Below are positions 25,626 through 33,595 of a stretch of 64,000 bases of DNA, one piece after another. This DNA comes from CAVRQM01 sp963732775. GTDB taxonomy: Bacteria; Pseudomonadota; Alphaproteobacteria; Acetobacterales; Acetobacteraceae. The notes beneath the pieces were generated by a model. That model saw only the letters and a list, made by a program, of their open reading frames with translations. It ran no database searches and was not told the DNA's origin. Position numbers and translations under genes: made by a program. Within the stretch, counting starts at the first letter, position 1; each line of letters begins with the position of its first letter. The DNA is taken from positions 1-64,000 of the forward strand of contig CAVTAR010000001.1 of assembly GCA_963732775.1 (NCBI GenBank), in the 5' to 3' direction.

Positions 25626-26285
25626 ATGCCTACCCCCCTCCCATCCCAGCCCGCCCTGCTGGACCTCTCGCGCCAGTTCGGCCTGATCTGGACCATGCTG
25701 ACCCGGGGCCTCGGCCTCTGGGAATCGCGCGAGCGATCGAGCCCGCTGCCGGGGCTGGCCTACCGCCGGGCCAGCCGCCTGGTCGCCCGCCTGCAAGCCC
25801 TCCTCGCCCTGCTCGCCGCCGGCCGCTTGCCCCGGGTGCATCCACCCCGACCGCCGCGACCGGCCGCCGCCGCCGAGGCCCCACCCCAAGACGCCCCACC
25901 CCGGCCGCGCCCCCCGCGCCTGCCGCGCCGCGTCGGCTGGCTGATGTCCCGTGGCATCGAGATCCGCTGGGCCGCGGGCCCGTTCCAGCACTGGCTGCAG
26001 GACCCGCAGGTGCAAACCTTGCTCGCCCAGGTGCCGCAGGCCCGCAGGCCGCTCGCCGCGCTGTGCCGGATGCTCGCCATCCCGCCCTGGCCGCACCCAC
26101 CCGACGGCCCGCTCCCCCTACCGAAACCCAGGGTGAGGAAGCCCCGGCCGAAGAAGCCGCGGCGGCCGACCTTGGCCGAGGACCGGGCGGCGTGCTGGCA
26201 CCATCGCTGCATCGAGACCGACAGCGGCTTCGTCGATCCCAAGCGCCGCCCCTGGTGGATGCCGCCGCTATCCAAGCGGCGATGA
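25626..26285 (+). CDS. Proline/arginine-rich hypothetical protein
   Basis: I do not recognise this 219-aa protein. It has an N-terminal helical part (ALLDLSRQFGLIWTMLTRGL, ASRLVARLQALLALLAAGRL), a Pro/Arg/Ala-rich middle, GIEIRWAAGPFQHWLQDPQV and a basic lysine-rich tail with KPRVRKPRPKKPRRPT, ending in RRPWWMPPLSKRR. The basic tail suggests nucleic-acid or membrane contact. The ATG at 25626 follows a short AT-richer leader. Coding bias is strong and competing frames look like shadows. It is convergent with the debranching enzyme gene. Confidence 0.6.
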   Translation: MPTPLPSQPALLDLSRQFGLIWTMLTRGLGLWESRERSSPLPGLAYRRASRLVARLQALLALLAAGRLPRVHPPRPPRPAAAAEAPPQDAPPRPRPPRLPRRVGWLMSRGIEIRWAAGPFQHWLQDPQVQTLLAQVPQARRPLAALCRMLAIPPWPHPPDGPLPLPKPRVRKPRPKKPRRPTLAEDRAACWHHRCIETDSGFVDPKRRPWWMPPLSKRR

Positions 26286-26343
26286 GGCGGGGACACCCAC
26301 GCACGCCCTAATCGTTACTGTTTCAAATCAAATGGCCACCAGA

Positions 26344-26365
26344 GCCCCGGCGATGTCGCCGGGGC
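26344..26365. terminator. Hairpin between convergent genes
   Basis: gccccggcga (26344-26353) and tcgccggggc (26356-26365) form a perfect 10-bp stem in the 82-bp gap between the convergent hypothetical gene and the debranching enzyme gene. An A/T-rich run (tcaaatcaaatgg) precedes it on the plus strand, which gives a T-rich tail for minus-strand transcripts. Confidence 0.6.
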
Positions 26366-26367
26366 GC

Positions 26368-28503
26368 CTACCCCCGCCGCCGCCCGCTCACCCGGTCGCG
26401 GTCGCCGCGCAGCACCTCGAACGTGTCGCCGTTCTCGCCGCGCACGAAATGGATGTCGTAGCTGTCGCCCCAGACGCTGATGTCGCCGAGCGTGAGGTCG
26501 CCGAGCCACTCCGGCAGATGCGGGTCGACGTGCAGGCACCTTGCCACCGGGTCCGGCTGCAAGCCCACCAGCGCCTGCACGAAGCAGAACGCCGAGCCCG
26601 CGGCCCAGGCCTGCGGCACGTTGGAGCCCAGGAACTGCACCGGAAAGTTGGTGTCGTCGCGCGCCACGCCGGCGAACAGCTCCGGCATCTGGTGCAGCTG
26701 GAAATAGCTCGCCGCCCCGCTGATGGCGCGCGCCACGTGCGCCGCCGCGTCGTGGAAGCCGTAGCGCGCCATGCCGAGCGCGATCAGGCCGTTGTCGTGC
26801 GGCCACACCGAGCCGTTGTGATACGAATACGGGTTGAACGCCACGTGCTCGCTCGACAGCGTGCGGATGCCCCAGCCGGAGAACATGTCCGGCGCCATCA
26901 GCCGGTCGACCACCGCCTTGGCCCGCGCCGGCGGGATCAGCCCGGTCCACAGGCAGTGGCCGATGTTGGACGACGAGACCAGCACCTGCTGCTTGTCGCC
27001 GTCGAGCGCATAGGCGTAGCCGCCGAACTCGTCGTTCCAGAACGCCCGGTCGAAGCGCTCGCGCAGCGCCGCGGCCTTGGCCTCCAGCGCCGCGGCGCGG
27101 TCCGGCTCGCCGCGCGCCCGGAACACCTCGGCCATGCCGCACCAGGCGGCATAGACGTAGCCCTGCAGCTCGCACAGCGCCTTCGGGCTCTTGACCAGCG
27201 TGCCGTCGGGATACAGCACCGCGTCGCCGGAATCCTTCCAGCCGACGTTCTCGTAGCCGGCCGAGCTGCGCGTCTGGTATTCCTGGAATCCGTCGCCGTC
27301 GCGGTCGCCGTAGTCGTCGATCCACGACAGGCAGCCCTCGGCGACCGGCAGGAAGCGCTCGATGAGCGCCAGGTCGCCGGTCCAGCGCCACATCTCGTGC
27401 AGCGCCATGAGGTACAGCGGCGTCGCGTCCGCGGTGCCGTAGTACGGCGTGTGCGGGATCAGCCGGAAATGCGCGAGCTCGCCGCGCCGCATTTCGTGCA
27501 GGATCTTCCCCGGCTCGGCGTCGCGGTAATCGTCGCGCTCGGTCGCCTGTTGCGCCCCCAGCACGGCCAGCGCGCCGGTGAGGAACTCGGTCGAGACCGG
27601 TGCGGTCTGCATCGCCACGATCAGGCTGTCGCGGCCGAACAGGGCGACGAACCACGGCAGGCCGGCGGCCGGGATCACCTCGGTCGTGCCATCCATGGCG
27701 ATCGGCAGGCGCAGTGCCGCGAGGTCGTCGATCGCCTGGTGCCAGAGCCGGTAGATCTCCTCGTTGCTCGCCCGCAGCTTGGTCGCCACGTGGCGCCAAT
27801 GGGCGAGCGCCCGCCCGGCGCCGCTGGCCGGGTTCGCCGCGGTGCAGTGCTCGGGCGCCGGCAGCACGCCGGACTGGTCCTCCACGTCGGACAGCAGGCA
27901 AGTGTGCCAGGTCTCGCCGGGTTCGATCGCCACCTCGAAGGTTACGCGGCCGTTGGCATAGTCGGCCGGCGGGTCGGTCCGCACGGTCAAGGTCACGGCG
28001 CGGTGGAAGTCGCCGTTGCGGTAGCTGTCGGACAGCCGCTGCGCCGGCTCGTCCCATTGCGTGCTGATCCGGCCGCGGCGCACCAGGCGGTTGGACTTCA
28101 CCTCGAAGACGTCGCCGAAATCGGCGCGGATCGACAGTTCGAGGTTGAACCGCACCGGCTTCATGCCGTGGTTGGTGATGTCGACGTCCTCGTGGATGCC
28201 GCCGTCGATCCAGCGGCCGAGCACGAGGCTCAGCGTGTGTTCCGGGATGGTGCCGTCCTGCGTCAGGATCGGCGGGTTGGTCATGAACACCCGCGCCGCG
28301 TAATGGGTGATGGCGCCGCCGTTCAGCAGCGCCCAGCGCACGCCGTTGGCATACAGCGTCCACAGCGCGATCATGCGCGTGTCGCGGAAGAACAGGCCCT
28401 TGTCGCCCTCGGTGTCGAGCTGGCCGTCGGGGTCGGAGGCCCAGACCAGCTCGCCCTGGTGGATGACGAGCTGCGGCGGCCCGACGGTGATCTGCAACGG
28501 CAT
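26368..28503 (-). CDS. Amylo-alpha-1,6-glucosidase (glycogen debranching enzyme type)
   Basis: The 711-aa protein has an N-terminal beta domain (LVIHQGELVWASDPDGQL, GLFFRDTRMIALWTLYANG) of the Trehalose/GDE N-terminal type, and from about residue 280 an (alpha/alpha)6 barrel with AAGLPWFVALFGRDSLIVAM, HEMRRGELAHFRLIPHTPYY, YGTADATPLYLMALHEMW and a C-terminal YHNGSVWPHDNGLIALGMAR. These are the hallmarks of bacterial GDE_C/GH-like debranching enzymes that cut alpha-1,6 branches. No signal peptide is seen. It is followed on the same strand order by an MFS gene upstream (63 bp), so they probably form one operon handling oligosaccharides. Confidence 0.88.
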   Translation of the reverse strand: MPLQITVGPPQLVIHQGELVWASDPDGQLDTEGDKGLFFRDTRMIALWTLYANGVRWALLNGGAITHYAARVFMTNPPILTQDGTIPEHTLSLVLGRWIDGGIHEDVDITNHGMKPVRFNLELSIRADFGDVFEVKSNRLVRRGRISTQWDEPAQRLSDSYRNGDFHRAVTLTVRTDPPADYANGRVTFEVAIEPGETWHTCLLSDVEDQSGVLPAPEHCTAANPASGAGRALAHWRHVATKLRASNEEIYRLWHQAIDDLAALRLPIAMDGTTEVIPAAGLPWFVALFGRDSLIVAMQTAPVSTEFLTGALAVLGAQQATERDDYRDAEPGKILHEMRRGELAHFRLIPHTPYYGTADATPLYLMALHEMWRWTGDLALIERFLPVAEGCLSWIDDYGDRDGDGFQEYQTRSSAGYENVGWKDSGDAVLYPDGTLVKSPKALCELQGYVYAAWCGMAEVFRARGEPDRAAALEAKAAALRERFDRAFWNDEFGGYAYALDGDKQQVLVSSSNIGHCLWTGLIPPARAKAVVDRLMAPDMFSGWGIRTLSSEHVAFNPYSYHNGSVWPHDNGLIALGMARYGFHDAAAHVARAISGAASYFQLHQMPELFAGVARDDTNFPVQFLGSNVPQAWAAGSAFCFVQALVGLQPDPVARCLHVDPHLPEWLGDLTLGDISVWGDSYDIHFVRGENGDTFEVLRGDRDRVSGRRRG

Positions 28504-28566
28504 GGCTCTGTCCTCGGCGGCGGGAAGTGGCAGGCGGGGAGTCGCAGGCTGCGGGAATGGCGGGCG

Positions 28567-29808
28567 TCAGGTGGCGGGTCGGGTTTCCGGCAGCACGAAT
28601 GCCACGGCCGACATGGCGAGCAAACCGGCCACGGCCAGCGCGCCGAAGGCCAGCGTGTGCCCGGCCGCCCCGGCGATCGCCCCGGTCAGCGTGTTGCTCA
28701 GCGCCGCCCCGCCCGCGACCGCGAGGCCGATCGCCGCATAGCCGAGGTTGAACCGCCCGCTGCGCCGCGTGAGGTCGGCGACCACCAGCGGCAGCATCAC
28801 GCCGAAGGTCGCGGCACTCAGCCCATCGAGCGCCTGGAATGCCACCAGCAGCGGCGGCGGTCCGCCGACCGCGAACAGCAGTGCCCGCAGCGGCACCGCG
28901 GAGAAGCCGAGCAGCAGCACCCGGCGGCGTCCCCAGCGCTGCGCGAGCCGGCCCAGCTTCGGCGACAGGAACGCCGCGATGCCCTGCGGCACGATGATCA
29001 TCGCGGTCGCCAGCGCGTCGGCGATCCCGGGGTCCATGCGGGTGAAGTCCTGGGCTGCCAGCGTCAGGATGCCGGTGTTGCCGATGAAGAACAGCGCCAC
29101 GCACAGCCCGAACGCCAGCAGGCGGCGGTCGGTGAACAGGTGCTCCGGCGGCGCCATCCTGGGGCGCAGCGCGGGCGGCATGGCCGCCGGGTGGTCGGTG
29201 CGGGTGGGGGCCGCCGCCAGCGCCTCCGGGCGCACGCCGCGCAGCGCGAGCAGCGCCGGCAGGGCCAGGCAGGCGGCGGTCAGGAACACCGCCTGCGGCC
29301 CGAAGCGGTAGCCGAGCAGGCCGAGCAGGCCCGCAGCACCGACGCTGCCCATCGCCTGGAAGCGGACGTTGCGGCCGAGCCGTTCGCCGAGCGCGCTGGT
29401 GGTGGCAAGGCTCAGCGTCAGCGCCGCGATGGTGGGGCCGAGCACCACGCCGGCCAGGTTCTGCGTGATCAGGGCGGCGAACACCGCCGAGTGGGTCGGC
29501 ATCCAGGCGATGGTCAGTGCCGCGAGCGCGATGCACAGCACGGCGATGCCGGCCAGCGTGCGCTTGTGGTGCGAGGCGTCGATCAGCACCCCGGCCGGGA
29601 GCTGTCCGGCCAGTGCCGCGAAGCCGCCGGCGCCGAGCGCGCTGCCGATCCAGGCCGGGCTCCAGCCGGCCTGCGTCAGCGCGACCGTGACGAACGGCCC
29701 GAACGAGGTGCCCATGTCGGCGACGAAGAAGTTGAGCCAGTTGAGATTGCGCAAGCTGCGTTCCGCCACGATCGCGAATCCGTGAGGTGGAGGATACCCA
29801 TGCCGCAT
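28567..29808 (-). CDS. MFS transporter
   Basis: The 413-aa protein has twelve hydrophobic segments. The first half starts LNWLNFFVADMGTSFGPFVT and contains GVLIDASHHKRTLAG, a form of the MFS loop 2-3 motif (GxLaDrxxrr). The second half has LSPKLGRLAQRWGRRRVLLL, the matching loop 8-9 motif. Its substrate is unknown; location upstream of the debranching enzyme suggests a sugar or a related solute. ATG 29808 (MRHGYPPPHGF) is my choice of start; longer forms are possible. Confidence 0.85.
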   Translation of the reverse strand: MRHGYPPPHGFAIVAERSLRNLNWLNFFVADMGTSFGPFVTVALTQAGWSPAWIGSALGAGGFAALAGQLPAGVLIDASHHKRTLAGIAVLCIALAALTIAWMPTHSAVFAALITQNLAGVVLGPTIAALTLSLATTSALGERLGRNVRFQAMGSVGAAGLLGLLGYRFGPQAVFLTAACLALPALLALRGVRPEALAAAPTRTDHPAAMPPALRPRMAPPEHLFTDRRLLAFGLCVALFFIGNTGILTLAAQDFTRMDPGIADALATAMIIVPQGIAAFLSPKLGRLAQRWGRRRVLLLGFSAVPLRALLFAVGGPPPLLVAFQALDGLSAATFGVMLPLVVADLTRRSGRFNLGYAAIGLAVAGGAALSNTLTGAIAGAAGHTLAFGALAVAGLLAMSAVAFVLPETRPAT

Positions 29809-29890
29809 TGTCGCCACAATGTCGAAGATCACAACGATCCGAGTTTGCCGAGGGGTGATGCGGTTCGGTCGCACGCCACCGGTGGAACCC

Positions 29891-29926
29891 CCGTGGCTCG
29901 ACCCGTGGCTCGACCCGTGGCTCGAT
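29891..29926. repeat. Three 12-bp tandem copies (ccgtggctcgac)
   Basis: Units 29891-29902, 29903-29914 and 29915-29926 are nearly identical. The array lies in the 256-bp gap between the MFS gene and the desaturase gene, where I see no other gene. It would read PWLD or its complement but belongs to no supported ORF. Confidence 0.8.
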
Positions 29927-30064
29927 CACGACGCCCGAGTTTCGGCCGCGCTCGGCAGGAGGTTACAGGCGCTGCCGCCCATGACAAACGCAGCGCCGCC
30001 ATGAATGGAACCGCGCAGCCGCGGAGCCGGACCGGCGCCCGGCGTGGCCCTCCCTGGCCGGCGG

Positions 30065-31033
30065 CTAGGCGGCCGCCACGATGATGGAGCCCTGGCTTGC
30101 CGCCGCGTCGACCACCGGCTCGCGGGCCGGCAGGCCACGCGCCCGCGGATGCACCGACTGGTCGTGTGCGGCGAACAGGAACCGGCGGAACACGTCGGCA
30201 TAGCCGCGGTAGACGAGGCCGCCGTTCTTCGCGATCAGCCGCGCCCGCTCGGCCGCGTACCAGCCGGGCAGCCGGTACCAGGCGAGCGACGGCCGCTCGT
30301 GGTGGGCCGCGTGCAGGTTGTTGAACAGGAACAGCAGGCCGAACACCGGCGCCTGCTCGACGATGGCGGTGCGATGCGCGACCGGTTCGGCGGCGCGGTG
30401 CTCGGCCAGCGAGCGCAGCAGCAGCAGGGCCATGCCCGGCAGCCAAAAGCAGGCGACATACTCCAGCAGGCTCATCGCGCAGGCCGCCCGGACCCAGACC
30501 ACCAGCACGGCCAGCAGCGGCAGGTGGCACAGCCAGGCGCGCCGCACGCCGGGCACGCCGGCCCACGCCCGCCGGGCATCACACCACAGGAAGCGCCCGA
30601 TCGCCCATGGCGGGCCCAGCAGCAGCCGGCCGGCCAGCCGACCCGTCGCGCGCACCGCAAGCCGTCCCGCCGGCCCCAGCGCCAGCCAGGCCGGCGGCGT
30701 GAGGTATTGCGTCTCGGGGTCCTCCAGCGGGTCGGTCAGGTGTTCGTCGCGATGGTGCGCGAGATGGATCGCCCGGTAGCGGTCGAACGGCAGGTGCGGC
30801 AGCAGCGGCGGCAGCCCGAGCGCCCGGTTGAGCGCCGGCCAGCGCGTCGGGTGGCCGTGGATCAGCTCGTGCTGGAGCGAGCCGTGCCAGGCCACCGTCC
30901 AGCCGCCCAGGGCGAGCAGCAGCGGCCACGGGATGGCGTCGTGGAACCAGGTCAGCAGCAGCCAGGCCGCATAGATGCTGGCCGCCAGGGCCACCGTGGG
31001 CCACTCGATCCTGCGCCGCCGCCGCTCCGTCAT
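30065..31033 (-). CDS. Membrane fatty acid desaturase
   Basis: The 322-aa integral membrane protein has the three His boxes of acyl-lipid/acyl-CoA desaturases: HELIHGH (about residue 55), HLAHHRDEH (about 90) and NLHAAHHERP (about 243), which hold a di-iron centre. Four to five hydrophobic helices lie between them. The family introduces double bonds or hydroxyls into acyl chains; beta-carotene-type hydroxylases share the boxes, so the precise substrate is open. Its start is about 75 bp from the divergent XRE regulator, which might control it. Confidence 0.85.
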   Translation of the reverse strand: MTERRRRRIEWPTVALAASIYAAWLLLTWFHDAIPWPLLLALGGWTVAWHGSLQHELIHGHPTRWPALNRALGLPPLLPHLPFDRYRAIHLAHHRDEHLTDPLEDPETQYLTPPAWLALGPAGRLAVRATGRLAGRLLLGPPWAIGRFLWCDARRAWAGVPGVRRAWLCHLPLLAVLVVWVRAACAMSLLEYVACFWLPGMALLLLRSLAEHRAAEPVAHRTAIVEQAPVFGLLFLFNNLHAAHHERPSLAWYRLPGWYAAERARLIAKNGGLVYRGYADVFRRFLFAAHDQSVHPRARGLPAREPVVDAAASQGSIIVAAA

Positions 31034-31107
31034 CCGCTGCCACCCGTTCCGGCCTGTTCACGACGGTGTTATTCTGGCGCTGGACCGAAGCGTTGGGAAT
31101 GTGCGAG

Positions 31108-32007
31108 ATGTCGCAACCGCGCCCGATTGCTGACCAAACGAACGACATGAGCAGCACTGTCACCGTCCGCCCCTCCGCCCAGGCTTTCCGTGACCGCCTG
31201 CTCTCGGTGATGGGCAACCGCGGCATGAACCAGTCGAGTTTTGCCCGTGCCGCGGGGCTCGACCGCTCGACGCTGGCCCAGCTTCTGAGCGACGCGAGCC
31301 CGCGCCTGCCGCGGGCCGAGACCCTCGCCGCGATCGCCACCTGCTGCGGCGTGTCGGTCGACTGGCTGCTGGGCCTGTCGCAGCACGAGCAGCGCGGCGA
31401 GAGCATGGGGCAGGTGCTGCGCATCGAGCCGCACGAGGACCTGCCGATCGACGACCGCATGTTCCGCTGGATGCTGGAGGCGGCCGGCAGCAAGATCCGC
31501 ACCGTCCCGGTGAGCTTCCCGGACCTGCTGAAGACGCCCGCCGTGCTGCGCCACGAGTATCGCCACGCGGCCGGCGACGCGACGCCCCGGAGCTGGGACG
31601 GCATCGAGAGCCGGCTGTTGTACCTCCAGCAGCCCGAGACCGAGATCGAGGCCTGCACCTGCGTGCAGGCCCTGGAGGAGCTGGGGCAGGGGCGCGGTAT
31701 CTGGGCCGGCCTGCCGCTCGCCGACCGCGAGGAGCAGGTCGAGCGCATGGCCAGCCTGTGCCGCGACCTCTACCCCAGCTTCCGGCTGTTCCTGTTCGAC
31801 CGCCGGCGCAGCTACTCGGTGCCGTTCAGCGTGTTCGGCTCGACCCGGGCCGCGCTGTTCGTGGGCGGCATCTACTTCGTGTTCACCTGGACCGAGCACA
31901 TCCGCGCGCTGATGCGTCGCTTCGACGCGCTGGTGAGGGAAGCCGTGGTGCAGCCCCCCGACGTGCCGGATTTCGTGCGGCGCCTGCTACCTGACGGCTC
32001 ACCGTGA
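31108..32007 (+). CDS. XRE-family transcriptional regulator
   Basis: An HTH_3 domain covers about residues 25-85 (FRDRLLSVMGNRGMNQSSFA, AAGLDRSTLAQLLSD, LAAIATCCGVSVDWLLGLS). The rest of the protein of about 299 aa is an effector-like domain with RTVPVSFPDLLKTPAVLRHE and FRLFLFDRRRSYSVPFSVFG, close to the end FVRRLLPDGSP. ATG 31108 has GGGA upstream; ATG 31147 (MSSTVTVRPSA) is the other option. It overlaps the next gene by GTGA. Divergent position suggests that it may control the desaturase gene as well as its own operon. Confidence 0.8.
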   Translation: MSQPRPIADQTNDMSSTVTVRPSAQAFRDRLLSVMGNRGMNQSSFARAAGLDRSTLAQLLSDASPRLPRAETLAAIATCCGVSVDWLLGLSQHEQRGESMGQVLRIEPHEDLPIDDRMFRWMLEAAGSKIRTVPVSFPDLLKTPAVLRHEYRHAAGDATPRSWDGIESRLLYLQQPETEIEACTCVQALEELGQGRGIWAGLPLADREEQVERMASLCRDLYPSFRLFLFDRRRSYSVPFSVFGSTRAALFVGGIYFVFTWTEHIRALMRRFDALVREAVVQPPDVPDFVRRLLPDGSP

Positions 32008-32810
32008 CGCAGGCGTCGCGGGTGGCGAGCCTCGGGATGTACGACTTCCCATGGCTGGAAGCCGCACACGACGCCTTGTGGGACGCCGTCGCCGAGGGCT
32101 TGCGCGCCGCCGGCCTCGCAGGCGTGCCGCCGCATCTCGACCGGACGCGCGCCATGGACGCGATCTGGCAAGATCAACGCCTGCTGCTGGCCCAAGCCTG
32201 CGGCCTGCCGATCGTGACCACCTTGGCCGGGCGGGTGCGCGTGGTCGCGGCACCGCGCTACGCGCTGCCGGGCTGCGACGGGGCATGGCACCGCAGCTTC
32301 GTCGTGGTGCGCGCGGACGACGACGTGGCGACGCTGGCGGGCCTGCGCGGGCGAGGCTGCGCCATCAACGGGCGCGACAGTAACACCGGGATGAACCTGC
32401 TGCGGGCGACCCTGGCGCCGCTCGCGCACGGGGCGGCGTTCTTCGGCGCGGTGGTCGAAACCGGCGCCCATCGCGAGAGCTTGCGCGCCGTCGCCCAAGG
32501 GCGAGCCGACGTGGCCGCGATCGACTGCGTCACCCACGGCTTGCTGGCCCGCCACGAACCGGGGCTGTTGCGAGGCACGCGGGTGCTCGGCTGGACCCCG
32601 GCGAGCCCGGCGCTGCCGCTGGTGACGGGCGTGGCCACGCCTGACACCGAGGTGAAGCGCCTGCGCGCCGTCCTGTGCGACCCCGCGCTCGCGCCCTGCT
32701 GGGCAGCGGTCGGGGTGGGTGACGTGGTCGCCGCCGAGGCGGACATGTACCGGCCGGTCAGCGCGGTGGCGATGGCGGCGGCGGCGGCGGGCTACCCGCA
32801 CCTCATTTGA
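32004..32810 (+). CDS. PhnD/SsuA-like substrate-binding domain protein without signal peptide
   Basis: The 268-aa protein starts with a GTG overlapping the regulator's stop. It reads as a PhnD-type (PF12974-like) type 2 periplasmic-binding fold: SLGMYDFPWLEAAHDALWDA, RVRVVAAPRYALPGCDGAWH, LRGRGCAINGRDSNTGMNLL and RESLRAVAQGRADVAAIDCV. No signal peptide or lipobox is seen, so it should be cytosolic, unlike transporter subunits. With the coupled XRE protein it could be a ligand sensor for the regulator; that is inference. No ABC permease or ATPase genes lie next to it. Confidence 0.75.
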   Translation: MTQASRVASLGMYDFPWLEAAHDALWDAVAEGLRAAGLAGVPPHLDRTRAMDAIWQDQRLLLAQACGLPIVTTLAGRVRVVAAPRYALPGCDGAWHRSFVVVRADDDVATLAGLRGRGCAINGRDSNTGMNLLRATLAPLAHGAAFFGAVVETGAHRESLRAVAQGRADVAAIDCVTHGLLARHEPGLLRGTRVLGWTPASPALPLVTGVATPDTEVKRLRAVLCDPALAPCWAAVGVGDVVAAEADMYRPVSAVAMAAAAAGYPHLI

Positions 32811-32984
32811 TGCCGCCCAACCGTGTCGCTTGTGGGAATGAAATGCCTTCGCGCCGACGCGTGGTACGTGCCGGCGGCACGACCCGGCGAGACCCCACGA
32901 TGATGATGACCGCCCTGCCAGGAGCTCTGGCCCGCGCGCTGTTGTGTGCATCCCCGGCCGCGCTCGCCACGCCAGCGGGCCCGC

Positions 32985-33460
32985 CGCCGCCGCCCATCCA
33001 GTACGTTTCCCGGCGCGCACGGCATCCCGCCCGGCACCTGCGTCCCGCTGGACCCGGCCAATCCCGGCGCCGGCTGTGTCGCCCCGTTCCACGACCCGCG
33101 CGACGTCAAAGCGCGCGGGCCGCATGGCTAGCTGTCGGCCGCCCACGACATCGACCAGACCGCGCGAGGCGCGCTGATCGACGGCTTAGTCGCCGCGCAG
33201 GTGACGGGCATCACCGCAAATGCGCGCTGCTCACGTTCGCCTTCTACGCGCGCGAGTTCGACTTCACCCAGGCGCCGCTGCCGCCGCTGCCGCCGCCGAT
33301 CCTGTCGACGCACATCCCCATCGGCATCACGGCGACGTGCAGCGTCGACCGCCGCCCAGCGGCCAGCATTTCTACCGCGCCTACAGCCTCGACGCCGGCG
33401 CCGGCGCCGGCGCCGGCAGCCCGCGCTCGGCCGCCGCCAAAGCGATCGGTCCCTGACGCC
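32985..33460 (+). pseudogene. Remnant of a phosphoesterase paralogue
   Basis: Fragments match the intact phosphoesterase that follows. FPGAHGIPPGTCVPLDPANP and GCVAPFHDPRDVKARGPHG are followed by a TAG at about 33128, then AAHDIDQTARGALIDGLVAA. After a jump over most of the enzyme, FTQAPLPPLPPPILSTHIPI and GITATCS match the C-terminal linker of the intact copy, ending in scrambled FYRAYSLDAGAG with a GCC-GGC microrepeat. The intact gene has the same landmarks about 1.1 kb apart. This is a duplicated copy with a large internal deletion and a nonsense codon. The rest of 32811-33595 holds no other gene. Confidence 0.8.
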
Positions 33461-33595
33461 CGAGCCGCCCGGGCGACATGCCGTCGCAAGTCTTGCAGAC
33501 GTGGTGGATAGAAAAACTTGGTAGTGACGTTGCGGTTGATCGGGGTCCCGTCCTGGTGTTAACACCCGCTTCAGACTGGGTTGGCGGTGAACGGC

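Noticed and set aside
26332..30084. A 1250-codon plus-strand open frame, and a 1204-codon minus-strand frame at 26315-29929
   Set aside because: Both lie across the debranching enzyme and MFS genes, which have clear homology in their own frame. The long frames are composition artefacts.
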